A stretch of DNA of 64,000 nucleotides from Billgrantia tianxiuensis (lineage in GTDB: Bacteria; Pseudomonadota; Gammaproteobacteria; Pseudomonadales; Halomonadaceae), in contig NZ_CP035042.1 in the NCBI RefSeq assembly GCF_009834345.1, forward strand, positions 1,178,001 through 1,242,000, written 5' to 3'. Below, one piece after another: positions 20,644 to 32,801 of this stretch. Position numbers and translations under genes: made by a program. Numbering within the stretch: the stretch's first letter is position 1; every line of letters starts with the position of its first letter. The notes beneath the pieces are model-generated. The model made no database searches, was not told where the DNA came from, and was given only the letters and a program-made list of their open reading frames with translations.

Positions 20644-21692
20644 GTGGCTGATGCCGCTCCCGTATTGGTCGTGACCACTGGCGAACCTGCCGGTATCGGT
20701 CCGGAGCTGACCCTGCAACTGGTACTGGCCGAGTGCCTCCCGGGCGGGTCGTGGCGGTGGGCGACCCGTATCTGCTCGAAGAGCGAGCCGAACGGCTTGG
20801 ACTCGATGTCTCGTTGGTCGTGCTCGAGCCTGGTGAGCCGGTGCCGGGGGCGCGCTCCGGTGTACTGCCGGTATGGCCGGTGGCGCTGCGCGCACCGAGC
20901 CGGCCGGGTGAACTCGCCGTGGCCAACGCCGCCTACGTACTCGAGACGCTCGATGTGGCGATCGAGGCATGTCGCACGCGGCAGGCCGACGCCATGATCA
21001 CCGCGCCGCTGCATAAGGGTGTGATCCTCGATGCCGGCCATGCCGGCTTCCGCGGCCATACCGAATACCTGCGCGATGCCTGCGGCGTCGACGAGGTGGT
21101 GATGATGCTGGCCACCGACAGTGCCTTGCATGCCGGGCAGCCCGGCTGGCAGGGCAGCACTGCGCTGCGCGTGGCCCTGGCCACTACGCATCTGCCGCTG
21201 CGGGAAGTGGCCGATGCCATTACTCCGCTGAGCCTGGAACGTATCCTGCGCATCATGCAGGCGGATCTAAGGCGCTGGTTCGGCGTGGCGACACCGCGCA
21301 TCGCCGTGTGCGGCCTCAATCCACACGCAGGGGAGGGCGGCCACCTGGGGCGCGAGGAGATCGAGGTGATCGAGCCCTGTCTCGAGCGGCTGCGTGGCGA
21401 AGGCTTTCTGCTTGACGGGCCGTTGCCAGCCGATACCCTGTTCACCCCGCGCCATCTCCGCGAGGTCGATGCCGTACTGGCGATGTATCATGACCAAGGG
21501 TTGCCAGTGCTCAAGTACGCCGGCTTCGGCCGGGCGGCCAACATCACTCTGGGGCTGCCGTTCGTACGCACCTCAGTGGATCACGGTACGGCACTGGACC
21601 TGGCCGGCCGTGGCCTGGCCGACCCCGGCAGCCTGCGAGTCGCCGTGGCACTGGCCGCCGAGATGGCAGGCCGCGCCTCGGTCGCTTCCTGA
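20644..21692 (+). CDS. pdxA: 4-hydroxythreonine-4-phosphate dehydrogenase (one-base frameshift in this sequence)
   Basis: NAD-dependent enzyme of pyridoxal 5'-phosphate synthesis (DXP-dependent route). The N-terminus reads VLVVTTGEPAGIGPELTLQL, then the frame breaks near the CCC at 20739-20741; one extra C restores ECLPGRVVAVGDPYLLEE. Conserved blocks TAPLHKGVILDAGHAGFRGH and MYHDQGLPVLKYAGFGRAAN follow. The start is uncertain: GTG at 20644 or TTG at 20635, which overlaps the surA stop; neither has a clear ribosome site, as expected for translational coupling. Confidence 0.9.
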
Positions 21693-21719
21693 CGAACGAA
21701 CAGACAAGGATTCTTTGCA

Positions 21720-22531
21720 ATGGCATCGCGCCCGCCGGTCCATCGCGCTCGCAAGCGCTTCGGCCAGAATTTCCTGCGTGACCCCGGCATCATCTCGCGG
21801 ATCGTACGCGCGATCGCACCGCGCCCCGGCGACCGGCTGGTGGAGATCGGCCCCGGCCAGGGGGCTCTGACCGAACCGCTGATCGAGGCGGCCGAGGGTC
21901 ATCTCGAAGTGATCGAGCTCGACCGGGACCTGATCCCGGGACTGCGCGTGCAGTTCTTCAACTACCCCGGCTTCGTCGTGCACGAGGGCGATGCGCTGAA
22001 GTTCGATTTCCGCGCGCTGCGTGGCGAAGGCGAGCCGCTTCGGGTGGTGGGCAACCTGCCCTACAACATCTCGACGCCGCTGATCGGCCATCTGCTCGAG
22101 GCAGGCGAGGCCATTGTCGACATGCACTTCATGCTGCAGAAGGAAGTGGTCGATCGTTTGGCCGCAGAGCCGGGTGGCCCCGATTGGGGGCGGCTGTCGG
22201 TGATGGCGCAGTACCGCTGCCGTGTCGATGACCTGTTCACGGTGCCCCCGAGGCGTTCGTGCCCCGTCCCAAGGTCGATTCGGCCATCGTGCGGCTGACG
22301 CCCTACCGCGAGCTGCCGTGGCCGGCCAAGGACGAGGCGCTGCTGTTCCAGGTCGTGCGTCAGGCCTTCTCGCAGCGGCGCAAGACCCTGCGCAACAACC
22401 TCAAGGGGTTGATCGATGGCGATGCGCTGATGGCGCTCGGCATCGATCCCGCACGGCGTCCTCAGACTCTTGGCGTGGAGGAGTTCGTGCGTATTGCCAA
22501 TCATCTCGCCGTAATGGAGGCGACGCCATGA
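21720..22531 (+). CDS. rsmA: 16S rRNA dimethyladenosine transferase (one-base frameshift in this sequence)
   Basis: KsgA/RsmA dimethylates A1518 and A1519 of 16S rRNA. Motif I is [12 protein letters not shown] and the adenine-binding motif IV is NLPYNIS. The frame breaks at the C5 run 22245-22249; one extra C restores [20 protein letters not shown]. Repaired length is about 270 residues, normal for the family. The stop overlaps apaG (ATGA). Confidence 0.93.
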
Positions 22532-22926
22532 CCGAGGCTTCGAACATGCCGCTCGAAGAGGAGGTGCTCGTCGACGTGGAGCCTGCCTTTTGCGATGACG
22601 AATCCTCCCGCGAAGAGTCACGCTACGTGTTCAGCTACACCGTGACGATCCATAACCACTCGAGTCGCAGCATACAGCTGCTGGCTCGCCACTGGCGTAT
22701 CACCCAAGGCAGCGGCAAGGTACAGGAGGTGCGTGGCAAGGGCGTGGTGGGCCAGCAGCCCCTGATCGGCCCGGGGCAGACCTTCCGCTACACCAGCCGC
22801 GCCATCCTCGATGGCCCGGTGGGCGTGATGGAAGGTGCCTATACCTGCATCGATGCCGCCACCCAGCGGCCCTTCGAAGTGGCCATTGCTCCCTTCCGCC
22901 TGGCCGGCCCCAACCAGGTACACTGA
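22528..22926 (+). CDS. apaG: Co2+/Mg2+ efflux-associated protein ApaG
   Basis: 132-residue protein of the ApaG/DUF525 fold. RYVFSYTVTIHNHSSRSIQL, LLARHWRIT and PGQTFRYTS are the standard family motifs. Its biochemical function is not settled. It is translationally coupled to rsmA through an ATGA overlap and sits in the usual ksgA-apaG-apaH order. Confidence 0.94.
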   Translation: MTEASNMPLEEEVLVDVEPAFCDDESSREESRYVFSYTVTIHNHSSRSIQLLARHWRITQGSGKVQEVRGKGVVGQQPLIGPGQTFRYTSRAILDGPVGVMEGAYTCIDAATQRPFEVAIAPFRLAGPNQVH

Positions 22927-22966
22927 TGGCAGCCGGGGGGGCTCATCACCGAACTCTGCCATGTCC

Positions 22967-23005
22967 ATTCGCCAAAGCTATTCGCCAAAGCTATTCGCAA
23001 AAGCC
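22967..23005 (+). repeat. Three tandem copies of a 13-bp unit in the apaG-apaH spacer
   Basis: ATTCGCCAAAGCT occurs at 22967-22979 and 22980-22992, then as ATTCGCAAAAGCC at 22993-23005 (two changes). The array ends only a few bases before the apaH ribosome site (AAGGGAAGG, about 23008-23016). Confidence 0.85.
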
Positions 23006-23020
23006 ACAAGGGAAGGTGCC

Positions 23021-23848
23021 ATGACCGCCTACGCCATCGGAGACCTGCAGGGCTGCCATGCGGAATTCGTCGAGCTGCTGGAACGGATCGACTTCGATCC
23101 CGGCCGCGACCGTCTATGGCTGGCTGGCGATCTGGTCAACCGCGGCCCCGAGTCGCTCGCCTGCCTGCGCGAGGTGCAGGGGTTGGGCGATGCCGCGCTG
23201 ACCGTGCTTGGCAATCATGACCTGCACCTGTTGGCGGTGGCACGGGGCGGGGCACGGCTCAATCGCAAGGATACGCTGGCCGACATCCTCGAGGCCCCCG
23301 ATCGCGAGGCGCTGCTCGACTGGTTGCAATCGCGCCCGTTGCTGGTGCGCCAGACTTTTGCAGGCCAGGGAGAGACAGTGATGGCCCATGCGGGGCTGCT
23401 GCCGCAATGGTCGGCGGAAGAAGCGCTCGGCTTGGCGCGTGAGGTCGAGATGCGGCTCACCAGCGAAAGCAGTGGGGCGTTTCTCGAGCAAATGTACGGC
23501 AACGAGCCCTCATGCTGGCAGGCCTCGCTCGATGGTATCGATCGCCTGCGTGCCATCGTCAACGTGCTGACACGCATGCGCTTCATCGATGCCGATGGCT
23601 GCCTGGACTTCAGCGCCAAGGAGGGACTCGACAGCGCTCCTGCCGGCTTCGCGCCCTGGTTCCGTTATCCCCGCGGCGACGAGCTGCGCCTGGTATTCGG
23701 CCATTGGGCGGCGTTGGAAGGGTGTGTCGAAGGCGCCCGGGTACGCGCCGAGGCGTTGGATACCGGCTGCGTATGGGGCGGCAGCCTCACCGCACTGAAC
23801 CTCACCACCGGCGAGCGCATCGGCGTACCCAGCCGACAGCGCCGCTGA
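23021..23848 (+). CDS. apaH: Symmetrical bis(5'-nucleosyl)-tetraphosphatase
   Basis: Hydrolyses Ap4A to two ADP; also removes Np4 caps from mRNA in E. coli. 275 residues. Metallophosphatase motifs are GDLQGC, GDLVNRGPES and GNHDLHLL. The ATG at 23021 gives MTAYAIGDLQGC; the longer open frame upstream overlaps apaG and is not used. Confidence 0.95.
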   Translation: MTAYAIGDLQGCHAEFVELLERIDFDPGRDRLWLAGDLVNRGPESLACLREVQGLGDAALTVLGNHDLHLLAVARGGARLNRKDTLADILEAPDREALLDWLQSRPLLVRQTFAGQGETVMAHAGLLPQWSAEEALGLAREVEMRLTSESSGAFLEQMYGNEPSCWQASLDGIDRLRAIVNVLTRMRFIDADGCLDFSAKEGLDSAPAGFAPWFRYPRGDELRLVFGHWAALEGCVEGARVRAEALDTGCVWGGSLTALNLTTGERIGVPSRQRR

Positions 23849-23871
23849 ACGATACGGTACGGGAGACCTCG

Positions 23872-24210
23872 ATGGAGAACCCTGCATTTCGTCATCTGTC
23901 GATCGACACCCTGACGACCTGGCTTGACGCCGATCACCCGCTTACGGTGGTCGACATTCGTGACCCGGCCAGCTTCGCTGCCGGTCATATACCCGGCAGC
24001 GGCCACCTCGACAACGACAGCGTCGCCGCGCTGCTCGAGGCGACCCCGCGCGAGCGTCCCTTGGTGGTGGTCTGCTATCACGGCCATTCCAGCCAGCAGG
24101 CTGCGGCCTGGCTGGCGGGTCAAGGCTTCAACGAGGTCTACAGCCTCGATGGAGGCTTCACCGAATGGGAGCACCGTCTGCCCGGTCGGGTGGAGCGTGG
24201 CGGCCCATGA
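23872..24210 (+). CDS. glpE: Thiosulfate sulfurtransferase, GlpE type
   Basis: Single-domain rhodanese of 112 residues. The active-site loop [14 protein letters not shown] has the catalytic cysteine in the C-Y-H-G-x-S context of GlpE. It transfers sulfane sulfur from thiosulfate to acceptors such as cyanide or thioredoxin. Its stop overlaps cca in an ATGA arrangement. Confidence 0.92.
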   Translation: MENPAFRHLSIDTLTTWLDADHPLTVVDIRDPASFAAGHIPGSGHLDNDSVAALLEATPRERPLVVVCYHGHSSQQAAAWLAGQGFNEVYSLDGGFTEWEHRLPGRVERGGP

Positions 24211-25343
24211 AGGCCGCGCGGGACCGTTCGATCGAGGGGCTCGAGGTCTACCGCGTGGGCGGGGCGGTGCGTGATGCCCGGCTGGGCTGGCCCACGGCCG
24301 ATACCGATTGGGTGGTAGTGGGAGCGACGCCAGCCGAGATGCAACGGCGTGGCTTTCGGCCCGTGGGCCGCGATTTTCCTGTCTTTCTGCACCCGCTCAC
24401 CCATGAGGAGTACGCCCTGGCGCGCACCGAACGCAAGTCCGGCCACGGCTATACCGGCTTCGAAGTGCATGCCAGTCCCGAGGTGACGCTGGAAGAGGAT
24501 CTGGCCCGTCGCGACCTGACGATCAACGCCATGGCCGAGACGCCGGAGGGCGAACTGGTGGATCCGTACGGAGGGCTGGCCGACTTGCACGCCAAGGTGT
24601 TGCGGCACGTCTCGTCGGCCTTCATCGAGGATCCGCTGCGGGTGCTGCGCACCGCTCGCTTCCTGGCACGCTATGCCCGGCTCGGTTTCGCCATTGCCGA
24701 TGAAACCCTCGACTTGATGCGTCAGCTTGCCGAGAGCGGCGAGCTGGCGCACTTGGTGGCCGAGCGGATCTGGACCGAGACCGAGAAAGCGCTCGGCGAA
24801 GCCGAGCCGGCGGTCTACTTTCGTACTCTGCATGAGTGCGGTGCGCTGTCGGTGCTGATGCCGGAACTCGCCGATGAGACCGCGGAGCTCGAGCGGGCAC
24901 TAGAGCGGCTGACGAACCTACCCGATGACCTATCCGAGGAATCGTTGCTCCGCTGGCGCTGGGCGCGGCTGGTGGAACATCTCACCGATGCCCGGTTTGA
25001 AGCGCTGGCCGAGCGCCTGCGTTTGCCGCGCGCATACCGCGATGCGGGGCGTCAGGCTGCGCTTACCCGGCGGCTACGCCAGCAGGCCACGCTCGATGCG
25101 AGCGCGGTAAAGACCTGGCTGGATGGCATCGATGCCTGGCGGCGCAGCGAGCGGGTCGAGCCCCTCCTCGCGCTGATGACGGTGGATGACCCGACCCTGG
25201 CCCGGCGGATCGAGCGGGCTTGGCGGGCGGTCTCGCGGCTCGAGGCCAGAGAACTCGTGGCGGAAGGCTTTCGCGGTGGCAGGCTCGGCGAGGAACTGGC
25301 CCGGCGCCGGCGATGCCTCCTCGAGGAAGCGTTGGCGCGCTAG
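24207..25343 (+). CDS. cca: tRNA CCA nucleotidyltransferase
   Basis: 378-residue class II CCA-adding enzyme that builds or repairs the 3' CCA end of tRNA. The signature [13 protein letters not shown] and the DTDWVVVG pair of metal-binding aspartates are at residues 15-40; [10 protein letters not shown] and [16 protein letters not shown] follow. No HD phosphohydrolase domain is visible at the C-terminus, so it is shorter than the E. coli protein. Coupled to glpE by a four-base overlap. Confidence 0.93.
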   Translation: MKAARDRSIEGLEVYRVGGAVRDARLGWPTADTDWVVVGATPAEMQRRGFRPVGRDFPVFLHPLTHEEYALARTERKSGHGYTGFEVHASPEVTLEEDLARRDLTINAMAETPEGELVDPYGGLADLHAKVLRHVSSAFIEDPLRVLRTARFLARYARLGFAIADETLDLMRQLAESGELAHLVAERIWTETEKALGEAEPAVYFRTLHECGALSVLMPELADETAELERALERLTNLPDDLSEESLLRWRWARLVEHLTDARFEALAERLRLPRAYRDAGRQAALTRRLRQQATLDASAVKTWLDGIDAWRRSERVEPLLALMTVDDPTLARRIERAWRAVSRLEARELVAEGFRGGRLGEELARRRRCLLEEALAR

Positions 25344-25356
25344 TGAACGGCTGGAC

Positions 25357-25866
25357 TCAGCGTGGCCGGTTGCCGTTCCACTCGAAGGCGATCGGCCACA
25401 GGCGCTGGCGTTTGCATTCGAACGCCGACCACAGTTCGCCGTAGGTGCGCCCGTCGACGGGATGCGGTGTGTCCGGCAGCAGCTCCGAGAGTGGCAGCAG
25501 GACGAAGGCGTGATGGAGAATCTCGTCGCGCGGCAGCCTGACTCCGTCGTGTTCGCCGATGAGGTCGCCCACCGTCAACAGATCGATGTCCAACGTCCTG
25601 GGGCTGAACTTGGGCGTGTCCTTGCGTCGGCCATGCTCACGTTCGATGCGCTTGCACCACGCTTGTAGCTCGCCCACCGTCCAGTCGCTGTCGAATACCG
25701 CTACCAGGTTATAGAAGTTGCGGCCGTCCTCGAAGCCCACCGGCTCGCTCTCGTAGATGCGGGAGACTCTCAGCCCATCGAACGTGGCGGCCAGGGCTTC
25801 CAGGCACGCCCGTACGTGATGCTCACGCTCGATGTTGCTGCCGATGCTGACGCTGACCAGGGGCAT
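25357..25866 (-). CDS. folK: 2-amino-4-hydroxy-6-hydroxymethyldihydropteridine diphosphokinase
   Basis: HPPK of folate synthesis, 169 residues. SIGSNIEREHHVRACLEAL at the N-terminus and PRTLDIDLLTVGD are the HPPK signatures. Its ATG overlaps the folB stop by one base (TAATG), so folB-folK is a translationally coupled pair catalysing consecutive folate-pathway steps. Confidence 0.94.
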   Translation of the reverse strand: MPLVSVSIGSNIEREHHVRACLEALAATFDGLRVSRIYESEPVGFEDGRNFYNLVAVFDSDWTVGELQAWCKRIEREHGRRKDTPKFSPRTLDIDLLTVGDLIGEHDGVRLPRDEILHHAFVLLPLSELLPDTPHPVDGRTYGELWSAFECKRQRLWPIAFEWNGNRPR

Positions 25867-26231
25867 TAGGTTCCCTCCGGCCGGGTACCGCGTTCGATAC
25901 GCACGCCCACTGCGGCGGCGGCGGGTACCGCGGCGGGCTTGCGTAGCGTCAGGCGTAGCCAGGGAACGGCAAACTCCTCCATCAGGAGTTGGGCGAGCCG
26001 CTCGGCAAAGGTTTCCACCAGGGCGAAGTCGTGCTCGTCGGCGAAACGTGCGATGCGCTGGCTGATGGCGGCATAATCGAGGGTCTTTGCCAGGTCGTCG
26101 TCGGCTGCCGCCGGGCGGATATCGGTTCCCAGTTCCAGGTCGAGCGTCAGCCGCTGCTGAATGGTGCGCTCCCAGTCGTAAACGCCAATCACCGTCTCGA
26201 GCTCGAGCGATTCGATGAGTATGCGGTCCAT
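25866..26231 (-). CDS. folB: Dihydroneopterin aldolase
   Basis: 121-residue enzyme making 6-hydroxymethyl-7,8-dihydropterin. LETVIGVYDWERTIQQRLTL at the N-terminus is the family signature, and FALVETFAERLAQLLMEEF follows. I set the start at 26231 (MDRILIES); an in-frame start at 26246 would add five residues. It is divergent from plsY. Confidence 0.92.
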   Translation of the reverse strand: MDRILIESLELETVIGVYDWERTIQQRLTLDLELGTDIRPAAADDDLAKTLDYAAISQRIARFADEHDFALVETFAERLAQLLMEEFAVPWLRLTLRKPAAVPAAAAVGVRIERGTRPEGT

Positions 26232-26356
26232 GCCGGCGGCCCCCACGGAAAAAAGGAGGCCCGATTGTACGTGAGCGTTGGGGCAAAAGCACAGGCCTGC
26301 GGCGCTATCCCTGGGAAAGCTGGACTGGCAGAATTCGTTGATAACTCCGGAGAGGC

Positions 26357-26959
26357 ATGTTGGGGGTGCAATTGGGCGAAGGACTCTTGGCGCTGTTGGG
26401 CTTGATGCTGCTGGGGTATCTCAGCGGCTCCTGGCTGGGTGCGCTGTGGGTCTGCCGGTTGGCGGGTGTCGGCGATCCGCGCCAGCAAGGTTCCGGCAAT
26501 CCCGGTTTCTCCAACGTGCTGCGGGTGCACGGCCGCCGGCTGGCCGCGGCAACCCTGCTGCTCGATGCGGCCAAGGGCATGCCGGCGCTGTGGCTCGCCA
26601 TGATGCTGGGCATGCCACCATGGGCCCAAGGGATGGTGGGGCTGGCTGTGCTGCTGGGGCATAGCTTCCCACCCTGGCATCGCTTTCGCGGTGGCAAGGC
26701 GGTCGCCAGCGCCTTCGGGGTGCTGCTGGTGCTGACGCCGGGGGTGGCCCTGTGCTGTGCCGCGCTGTGGGCGCTATTGGCCTGGCGGGTGCGCACGGCC
26801 GCCGTGGCGTCGCTGGCCAGTGCCGGTGTGGCCCCACTGGCCAGCCTGTGGCTGGCGCCGGACTACGTCCTGGTGATTGTGGCCTTCACTGCACTGGTGC
26901 TGGTACGGCACCTGCTCAACATCCGGCGCCTGGGCAGCGGCGACGAGCATGCTTTATAG
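26357..26959 (+). CDS. plsY: Glycerol-3-phosphate acyltransferase PlsY
   Basis: Integral membrane enzyme (200 residues, five helices) that acylates glycerol-3-phosphate using acyl-phosphate, the first step of phospholipid synthesis. The loop motifs QGSGNPGFSNVLR and GHSFPPWHRFRGGKAVA are diagnostic. Divergent from folB and convergent with tsaD, the usual order in this part of gammaproteobacterial chromosomes. Confidence 0.95.
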   Translation: MLGVQLGEGLLALLGLMLLGYLSGSWLGALWVCRLAGVGDPRQQGSGNPGFSNVLRVHGRRLAAATLLLDAAKGMPALWLAMMLGMPPWAQGMVGLAVLLGHSFPPWHRFRGGKAVASAFGVLLVLTPGVALCCAALWALLAWRVRTAAVASLASAGVAPLASLWLAPDYVLVIVAFTALVLVRHLLNIRRLGSGDEHAL

Positions 26960-26986
26960 CAGCGATCGATTTATGGCAGCGATCGA

Positions 26987-28018
26987 TCAGGCGGGGGGCT
27001 CCAGGGTTTCCATCGGCCAGCGCGGCACGGCTTTCATCTGGCCGATCGCATCGCGCTCGCCGGCCAGCAGGCGCCGGGCGCCGGCCAGAGCGATCATCGC
27101 GCCGTTATCGGTGCAGAACCTTCCGCGTGGGTAGTAGACCTGAGCGCTGCGTTTTTCAGCCTCGTGGGCGAGGCGTTCGCGCAGTCGCGCATTGGCGCTC
27201 ACGCCGCCGGCCATGACCAGGCGTTTCAGGCCGGTGTCGTCGAGTGCCCGTCGGCACTTGATCACCAGGGTGTCCACCACTGCCTCCTCGAAGGCACGTG
27301 CCACGTCGGCTCGTGCCTGTTCGTCGAGCTGACCGTCCCTCTCGAGCTGCTTGAGGGTGGTAAGGGTATGCGTCTTGAGCCCGGAGAAGCTGAAGTCGAG
27401 TCCTGGGCGGTCGGTCATGGGGCGGGGGAAGCGAAAGCGCTTCGGGTCGCCCGTTTCGGCCAGCCGGGCGACCTGAGGGCCGCCGGGATAGGCCAGGCCG
27501 AGCATCTTGGCAGTCTTGTCGAAGGCCTCGCCGGCGGCGTCGTCCACCGATTCGCCCAGCAGGCGGTAACGGCCCTGGCCCCGAACCTCGACCAACTGAG
27601 TGTGGCCGCCGGAGACCAGCAGGGCGACGAAGGGGAAGTCGGGCGGGGAATCCTCGAGCATGGGAGCCATGAGATGGCCTTCCATGTGATGCACGCCGAG
27701 CACCGGGATGGCCAGGGCGCGTGCCATTCCGTGGGCGGTGCTGGCGCCCACCATCAGCGCGCCGACCAGCCCCGGTCCGGCGGTATAGGCGATGGCGTCC
27801 AGCTCGCTGCGCGCCATGCCGGCTTCGTCGAGCACCTGCTGGATCAGCGGCAGCAGGCGCCGCGTATGATCGCGGGAGGCGAGTTCCGGCACCACGCCGC
27901 CAAACTCGGCATGCATGGCAACCTGGCTGTAGAGCGCATCGGCCAGCAGGCCGCGGTCGGTGTCGTAGATCGCGACGCCGGTTTCGTCGCAGGAGGTCTC
28001 GATGCCAAGGACTCGCAT
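26987..28018 (-). CDS. tsaD: tRNA N6-adenosine threonylcarbamoyltransferase
   Basis: Catalytic subunit for the t6A37 modification of ANN-decoding tRNAs, working with TsaB and TsaE. 343 residues from [20 protein letters not shown]. The metal site is HHMEGH; the ASKHA-fold motifs VSGGHTQLV and [11 protein letters not shown] are present. The start at 28018 removes a 13-residue extension without family similarity. Divergent from rpsU. Confidence 0.96.
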   Translation of the reverse strand: MRVLGIETSCDETGVAIYDTDRGLLADALYSQVAMHAEFGGVVPELASRDHTRRLLPLIQQVLDEAGMARSELDAIAYTAGPGLVGALMVGASTAHGMARALAIPVLGVHHMEGHLMAPMLEDSPPDFPFVALLVSGGHTQLVEVRGQGRYRLLGESVDDAAGEAFDKTAKMLGLAYPGGPQVARLAETGDPKRFRFPRPMTDRPGLDFSFSGLKTHTLTTLKQLERDGQLDEQARADVARAFEEAVVDTLVIKCRRALDDTGLKRLVMAGGVSANARLRERLAHEAEKRSAQVYYPRGRFCTDNGAMIALAGARRLLAGERDAIGQMKAVPRWPMETLEPPA

Positions 28019-28242
28019 GGTGCAGACTCGTGATGAGTGAGAGCCGCATTCTAACAAATCGTGACGCTGCCAGCCCCATCCCGGTACGGGCGATTTGCAA
28101 TGCTTGGCATCGCCGTCTAAACTATCGTGCGCTGTACAATTGGGTCGTGCACCCGAGCCCCCTCGCCACTCCGTGGTAGCGGGTCAAGTTCGAGGTGTAC
28201 GTACGAACCGAACTCAAGATTTCTAAGGTAGGTGAGTGCTTA

Positions 28243-28458
28243 ATGCCTTCTGTCAAAGTACGTGATAACGAGCCGTTTGACGTCGCGCTGCGCCGTTTCA
28301 AGCGTTCCTGTGAAAAAGCCGGCATCCTTTCCGAAGTGCGTCGTCGCGAGCACTACGAGAAGCCGACTGCAGAGCGCAAGCGCAAGGCGGCGGCTGCGGT
28401 GAAGCGTCACGCGAAGAAGCTTCAGCGTGAGCGCAAGCGCTTCGAACGGCTCTATTGA
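28243..28458 (+). CDS. rpsU: 30S ribosomal protein S21
   Basis: 71-residue, strongly basic ribosomal protein with [20 protein letters not shown] at the N-terminus. First gene of the macromolecular synthesis operon. TAAGGTAGGTGAG upstream supplies the ribosome site. A TACAAT box at 28135-28140 lies about 100 bases upstream but has no convincing -35 partner. Confidence 0.97.
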   Translation: MPSVKVRDNEPFDVALRRFKRSCEKAGILSEVRRREHYEKPTAERKRKAAAAVKRHAKKLQRERKRFERLY

Positions 28459-28512
28459 TCCGTACTAAGGGAGCATCGATGCCCTGGGTGTCGAGGTTCT
28501 TGGAAGGATGAC

Positions 28513-28544
28513 CAAGCGGCTGCCGTCAGGTGGCCGCTTGTCTT
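28513..28544 (+). terminator. Hairpin between rpsU and dnaG
   Basis: CAAGCGGC (28513-28520) pairs with GCCGCTTG (28533-28540), followed by TCTTT. A partly efficient terminator between rpsU and dnaG is a known feature of this operon in E. coli, where it keeps primase levels low compared with S21. The same role is likely here. Confidence 0.65.
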
Positions 28545-28596
28545 TCGCGACCATTCCATTCCTTCATCTGCCCCGCCGGGAGGTGGCAAGACCCGC

Positions 28597-30419
28597 ATGG
28601 CCGGCCAGATCCCTCAGCGCTTCATCGACGACCTGCTGGCACGTGTCGACGTGGTCGAAGTGGTGGGCGAACGCGTGCAGTTGAAGAAGGCCGGGCGCAA
28701 CTATTCGGGACTGTGCCCCTTTCATCAGGAAAAGACGCCGTCCTTTACCGTCAGCGCCGACAAGCAGTTTTATCACTGCTTTGGCTGTGGCGCTCACGGT
28801 AATGCCCTGCGCTTCCTGATGGAGTACGACAAGCTGCGCTTTCCCGAGGCCGTGGAGCAGTTGGCTTCGCGGCTGGGGCTCGAAGTGCCGCGCGAAGGCG
28901 CCGACGATCCGCGTGCCCAGGCCCGCGAGCGCAAGCGCCAGGAAGGGGTCAACCTGCTGGAGCTGTCAGCCAGCTTCTTCCGCGAGCGGCTGAAGATGCC
29001 GGAGGGTCAGCCGGCACGGGATTACCTGGTCCGACGCGGCCTCTCGGAAGAGGTGCAGCGGGACTTCGGGATCGGTTATGCCCCGGATGACTGGGAGGCG
29101 CTCAAGCGTCACCTGAGTGCCAGGGGCATTGCCGAAGCGGTGCAGGTCGAATACGGCCTGCTGGTGCAGCGCGAGGAGAGCGGGCGGACCTACGATCGTT
29201 TCCGCGACCGGGTGATGTTTCCGATTCGCGACGTGCGCGGACGGACCATTGCCTTTGGCGGCCGTGTGCTGGGAGATGCCAAGCCCAAGTATCTGAACTC
29301 GCCCGAGACGCCGGTCTTTCACAAGGGGCGTGAACTCTACGGGTTGTTCGAGGCCAGGCAGGCCAATCCGCGGCTGGAGCGGGTGGTCATCGTCGAGGGC
29401 TACATGGATGTGGTGGCGCTGGCACAGTTCGGCATCCGCAACGCCGTGGCCACCCTGGGCACCTCGACCAGCGAGGAGCACCTGGCACGACTGTTTCGCA
29501 TGGTCAACGAAGTGGTGTTCTGCTTCGACGGCGACAAGGCCGGGCGCCAGGCGGCCAGCCGCGCGCTGGAGACGGTATTGCCGCAGATGATCGATGGTCG
29601 CGAGGCGCGTTTCCTGTTCCTTCCCGAAGGGGAGGACCCGGATACGCTGGTGCGTCGCGAAGGGCCTGAAGCCTTCGAGGACCGCGTTACCTGTGCCAGC
29701 CCACTGTCCGAGTTCCTGTTCGATCAGGCATCACGCGGGCGCGACCTGTCGCGGGTGGAGGAGCGCGAGCGCTTTGCCAGCCAGGTGCTCAAGGCGGCAC
29801 AGCGGCTGCCCCAGGGCATGTTGCAGACGGTGCTGCTGGCGGAACTCGCGCGCCGTACCGGGTCGATCAGTCTCGCTTCGAGGCGCTCATGGCGCAGGAG
29901 CAGGAGGCGGCTGTGGCGCCAGCCGGACCGGAGATTGCGCCCGTGGCAGGACCCGTTGAACAGGGCGCGACGAGCGATGCGCCTCCAGCGGGGGGCGGCT
30001 CGCTGAGTCTGGTGGCGCGTGTGCTGCAGCTCCTGGTGCATGAGCCGGCGTTGGTCGAGCGGCTGCCCGTCGAGAACGACTGGTGTCCCGAGAGGGACGG
30101 GGATGGCGTGCTGTGCCGCGAGCTGATTCGGTTGCTGAGGGCCGGTCGCTACCGCAGCCCCCAGGTGGTGCTGGCCCACTTCCAGGGCAGCGCCCAGGGT
30201 GAGCGGCTGGCGGCGCTGGCTCGGCGCGAGCTGTTGATCCCCCGAGCTGCCAGGGCCGAGGAACTCGATGGTCTGGTCGAGTACTTTCGTCGGCACCAGA
30301 TGCGGCCATCCCGCCAGGAACGGATTGATGCCCTGCTGGCGAAGCAGGGTTCGGGGGAGCGACTTTCGCCCGAGGAGCGACAGCAGCTCATGACGCTATT
30401 GGCCGAGCTGGGAAATTGA
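28597..30419 (+). CDS. dnaG: DNA primase (one-base frameshift in this sequence)
   Basis: Primase that lays down RNA primers at the replication fork; about 607 residues after repair. The N-terminal zinc ribbon is CPFHQEKTPSF with YHCFGCGAHGN; the TOPRIM core has VIVEGYMDVVAL and CFDGDKAGRQAA. The frame breaks at the GGG 29860-29862; one extra G restores ARRTGVDQSRFEALMAQEQE and leads into the C-terminal helicase-binding domain (about the last 150 residues). The gene is essential, so the shift is very likely a consensus error. Confidence 0.94.
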
Positions 30420-30460
30420 GAGTGGGAAGTTAAGAGGCAATGGCACAGATGGCGGTGGGG

Positions 30461-30488
30461 TTGAATTCTTTTCTGCCATCACCATATA
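30461..30488 (+). promoter_or_regulatory. Possible promoter upstream of rpoD
   Basis: TTGAAT (30461-30466), 16 bases, then CATATA (30483-30488) is a moderate sigma-70 match in the 249-base dnaG-rpoD spacer. A better -10 box alone, TATACT, is at 30591-30596 without a clear -35. E. coli also has promoters ahead of rpoD, but within dnaG. Confidence 0.35.
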
Positions 30489-30668
30489 GGGCGCATGGAC
30501 TGGGCCCTGCGGCAGCACAACCAGACAAACTAGCACACCTGAGCGATAGAGCAAATGGGGCTGTACTGGCGGGCTTGCAATGTTTCCCGCTATACTATTG
30601 GGCTTCATGAGTTTTCTCCACCCCAGCGCTTCAGGTGCTTCATTCTTCTTCGTCGAGATAGGGTTTCT

Positions 30669-32534
<1,866 letters not shown>

Positions 32535-32554
32535 GCGAGCAGCAACCCCCGAAG

Positions 32555-32587
32555 AAAAGCCGCGGCCCTGTAGCCGCGGTTTTTTTT
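32555..32587 (+). terminator. Strong intrinsic terminator after rpoD
   Basis: AAAAGCCGCGG (32555-32565) pairs with CCGCGGTTTT (from 32574), giving a GC-rich stem with an A/U-paired base, an eight-base loop and a run of eight T residues to 32587. It closes the rpsU-dnaG-rpoD operon. The rest of the spacer to 32801 shows no gene. Confidence 0.92.
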
Positions 32588-32801
32588 CGGCTGCACCGCG
32601 GGCGGTGCGGCGTATGGGCCTTGCGTCAGAGCACGTAGTGAGTGGCCGAGCCCGGACCCACCGGCAAACCGAACCATGCCTTCGTCTGCAAATCGACTTT
32701 CGGGGCAGGGGTAGGCCGGCAAGCAGACCGGTCAAGCAGAGGGTCGGCCGGCAGGCTGTGAAGAGACGATAGTTGCAGAGGAAAGGTCGTGCTGGCTGGG
32801 T

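Noticed and set aside
20635..20997. Separate small gene overlapping pdxA
   Set aside because: It is the true N-terminus of PdxA cut off by the one-base deletion near 20740.
28081..28160. Sigma-70 promoter of rpsU with TTGGCA at 28104-28109 and TACAAT at 28135-28140
   Set aside because: The spacing is 25 bases, far from the usual 16-18, so I do not call a promoter from these boxes.
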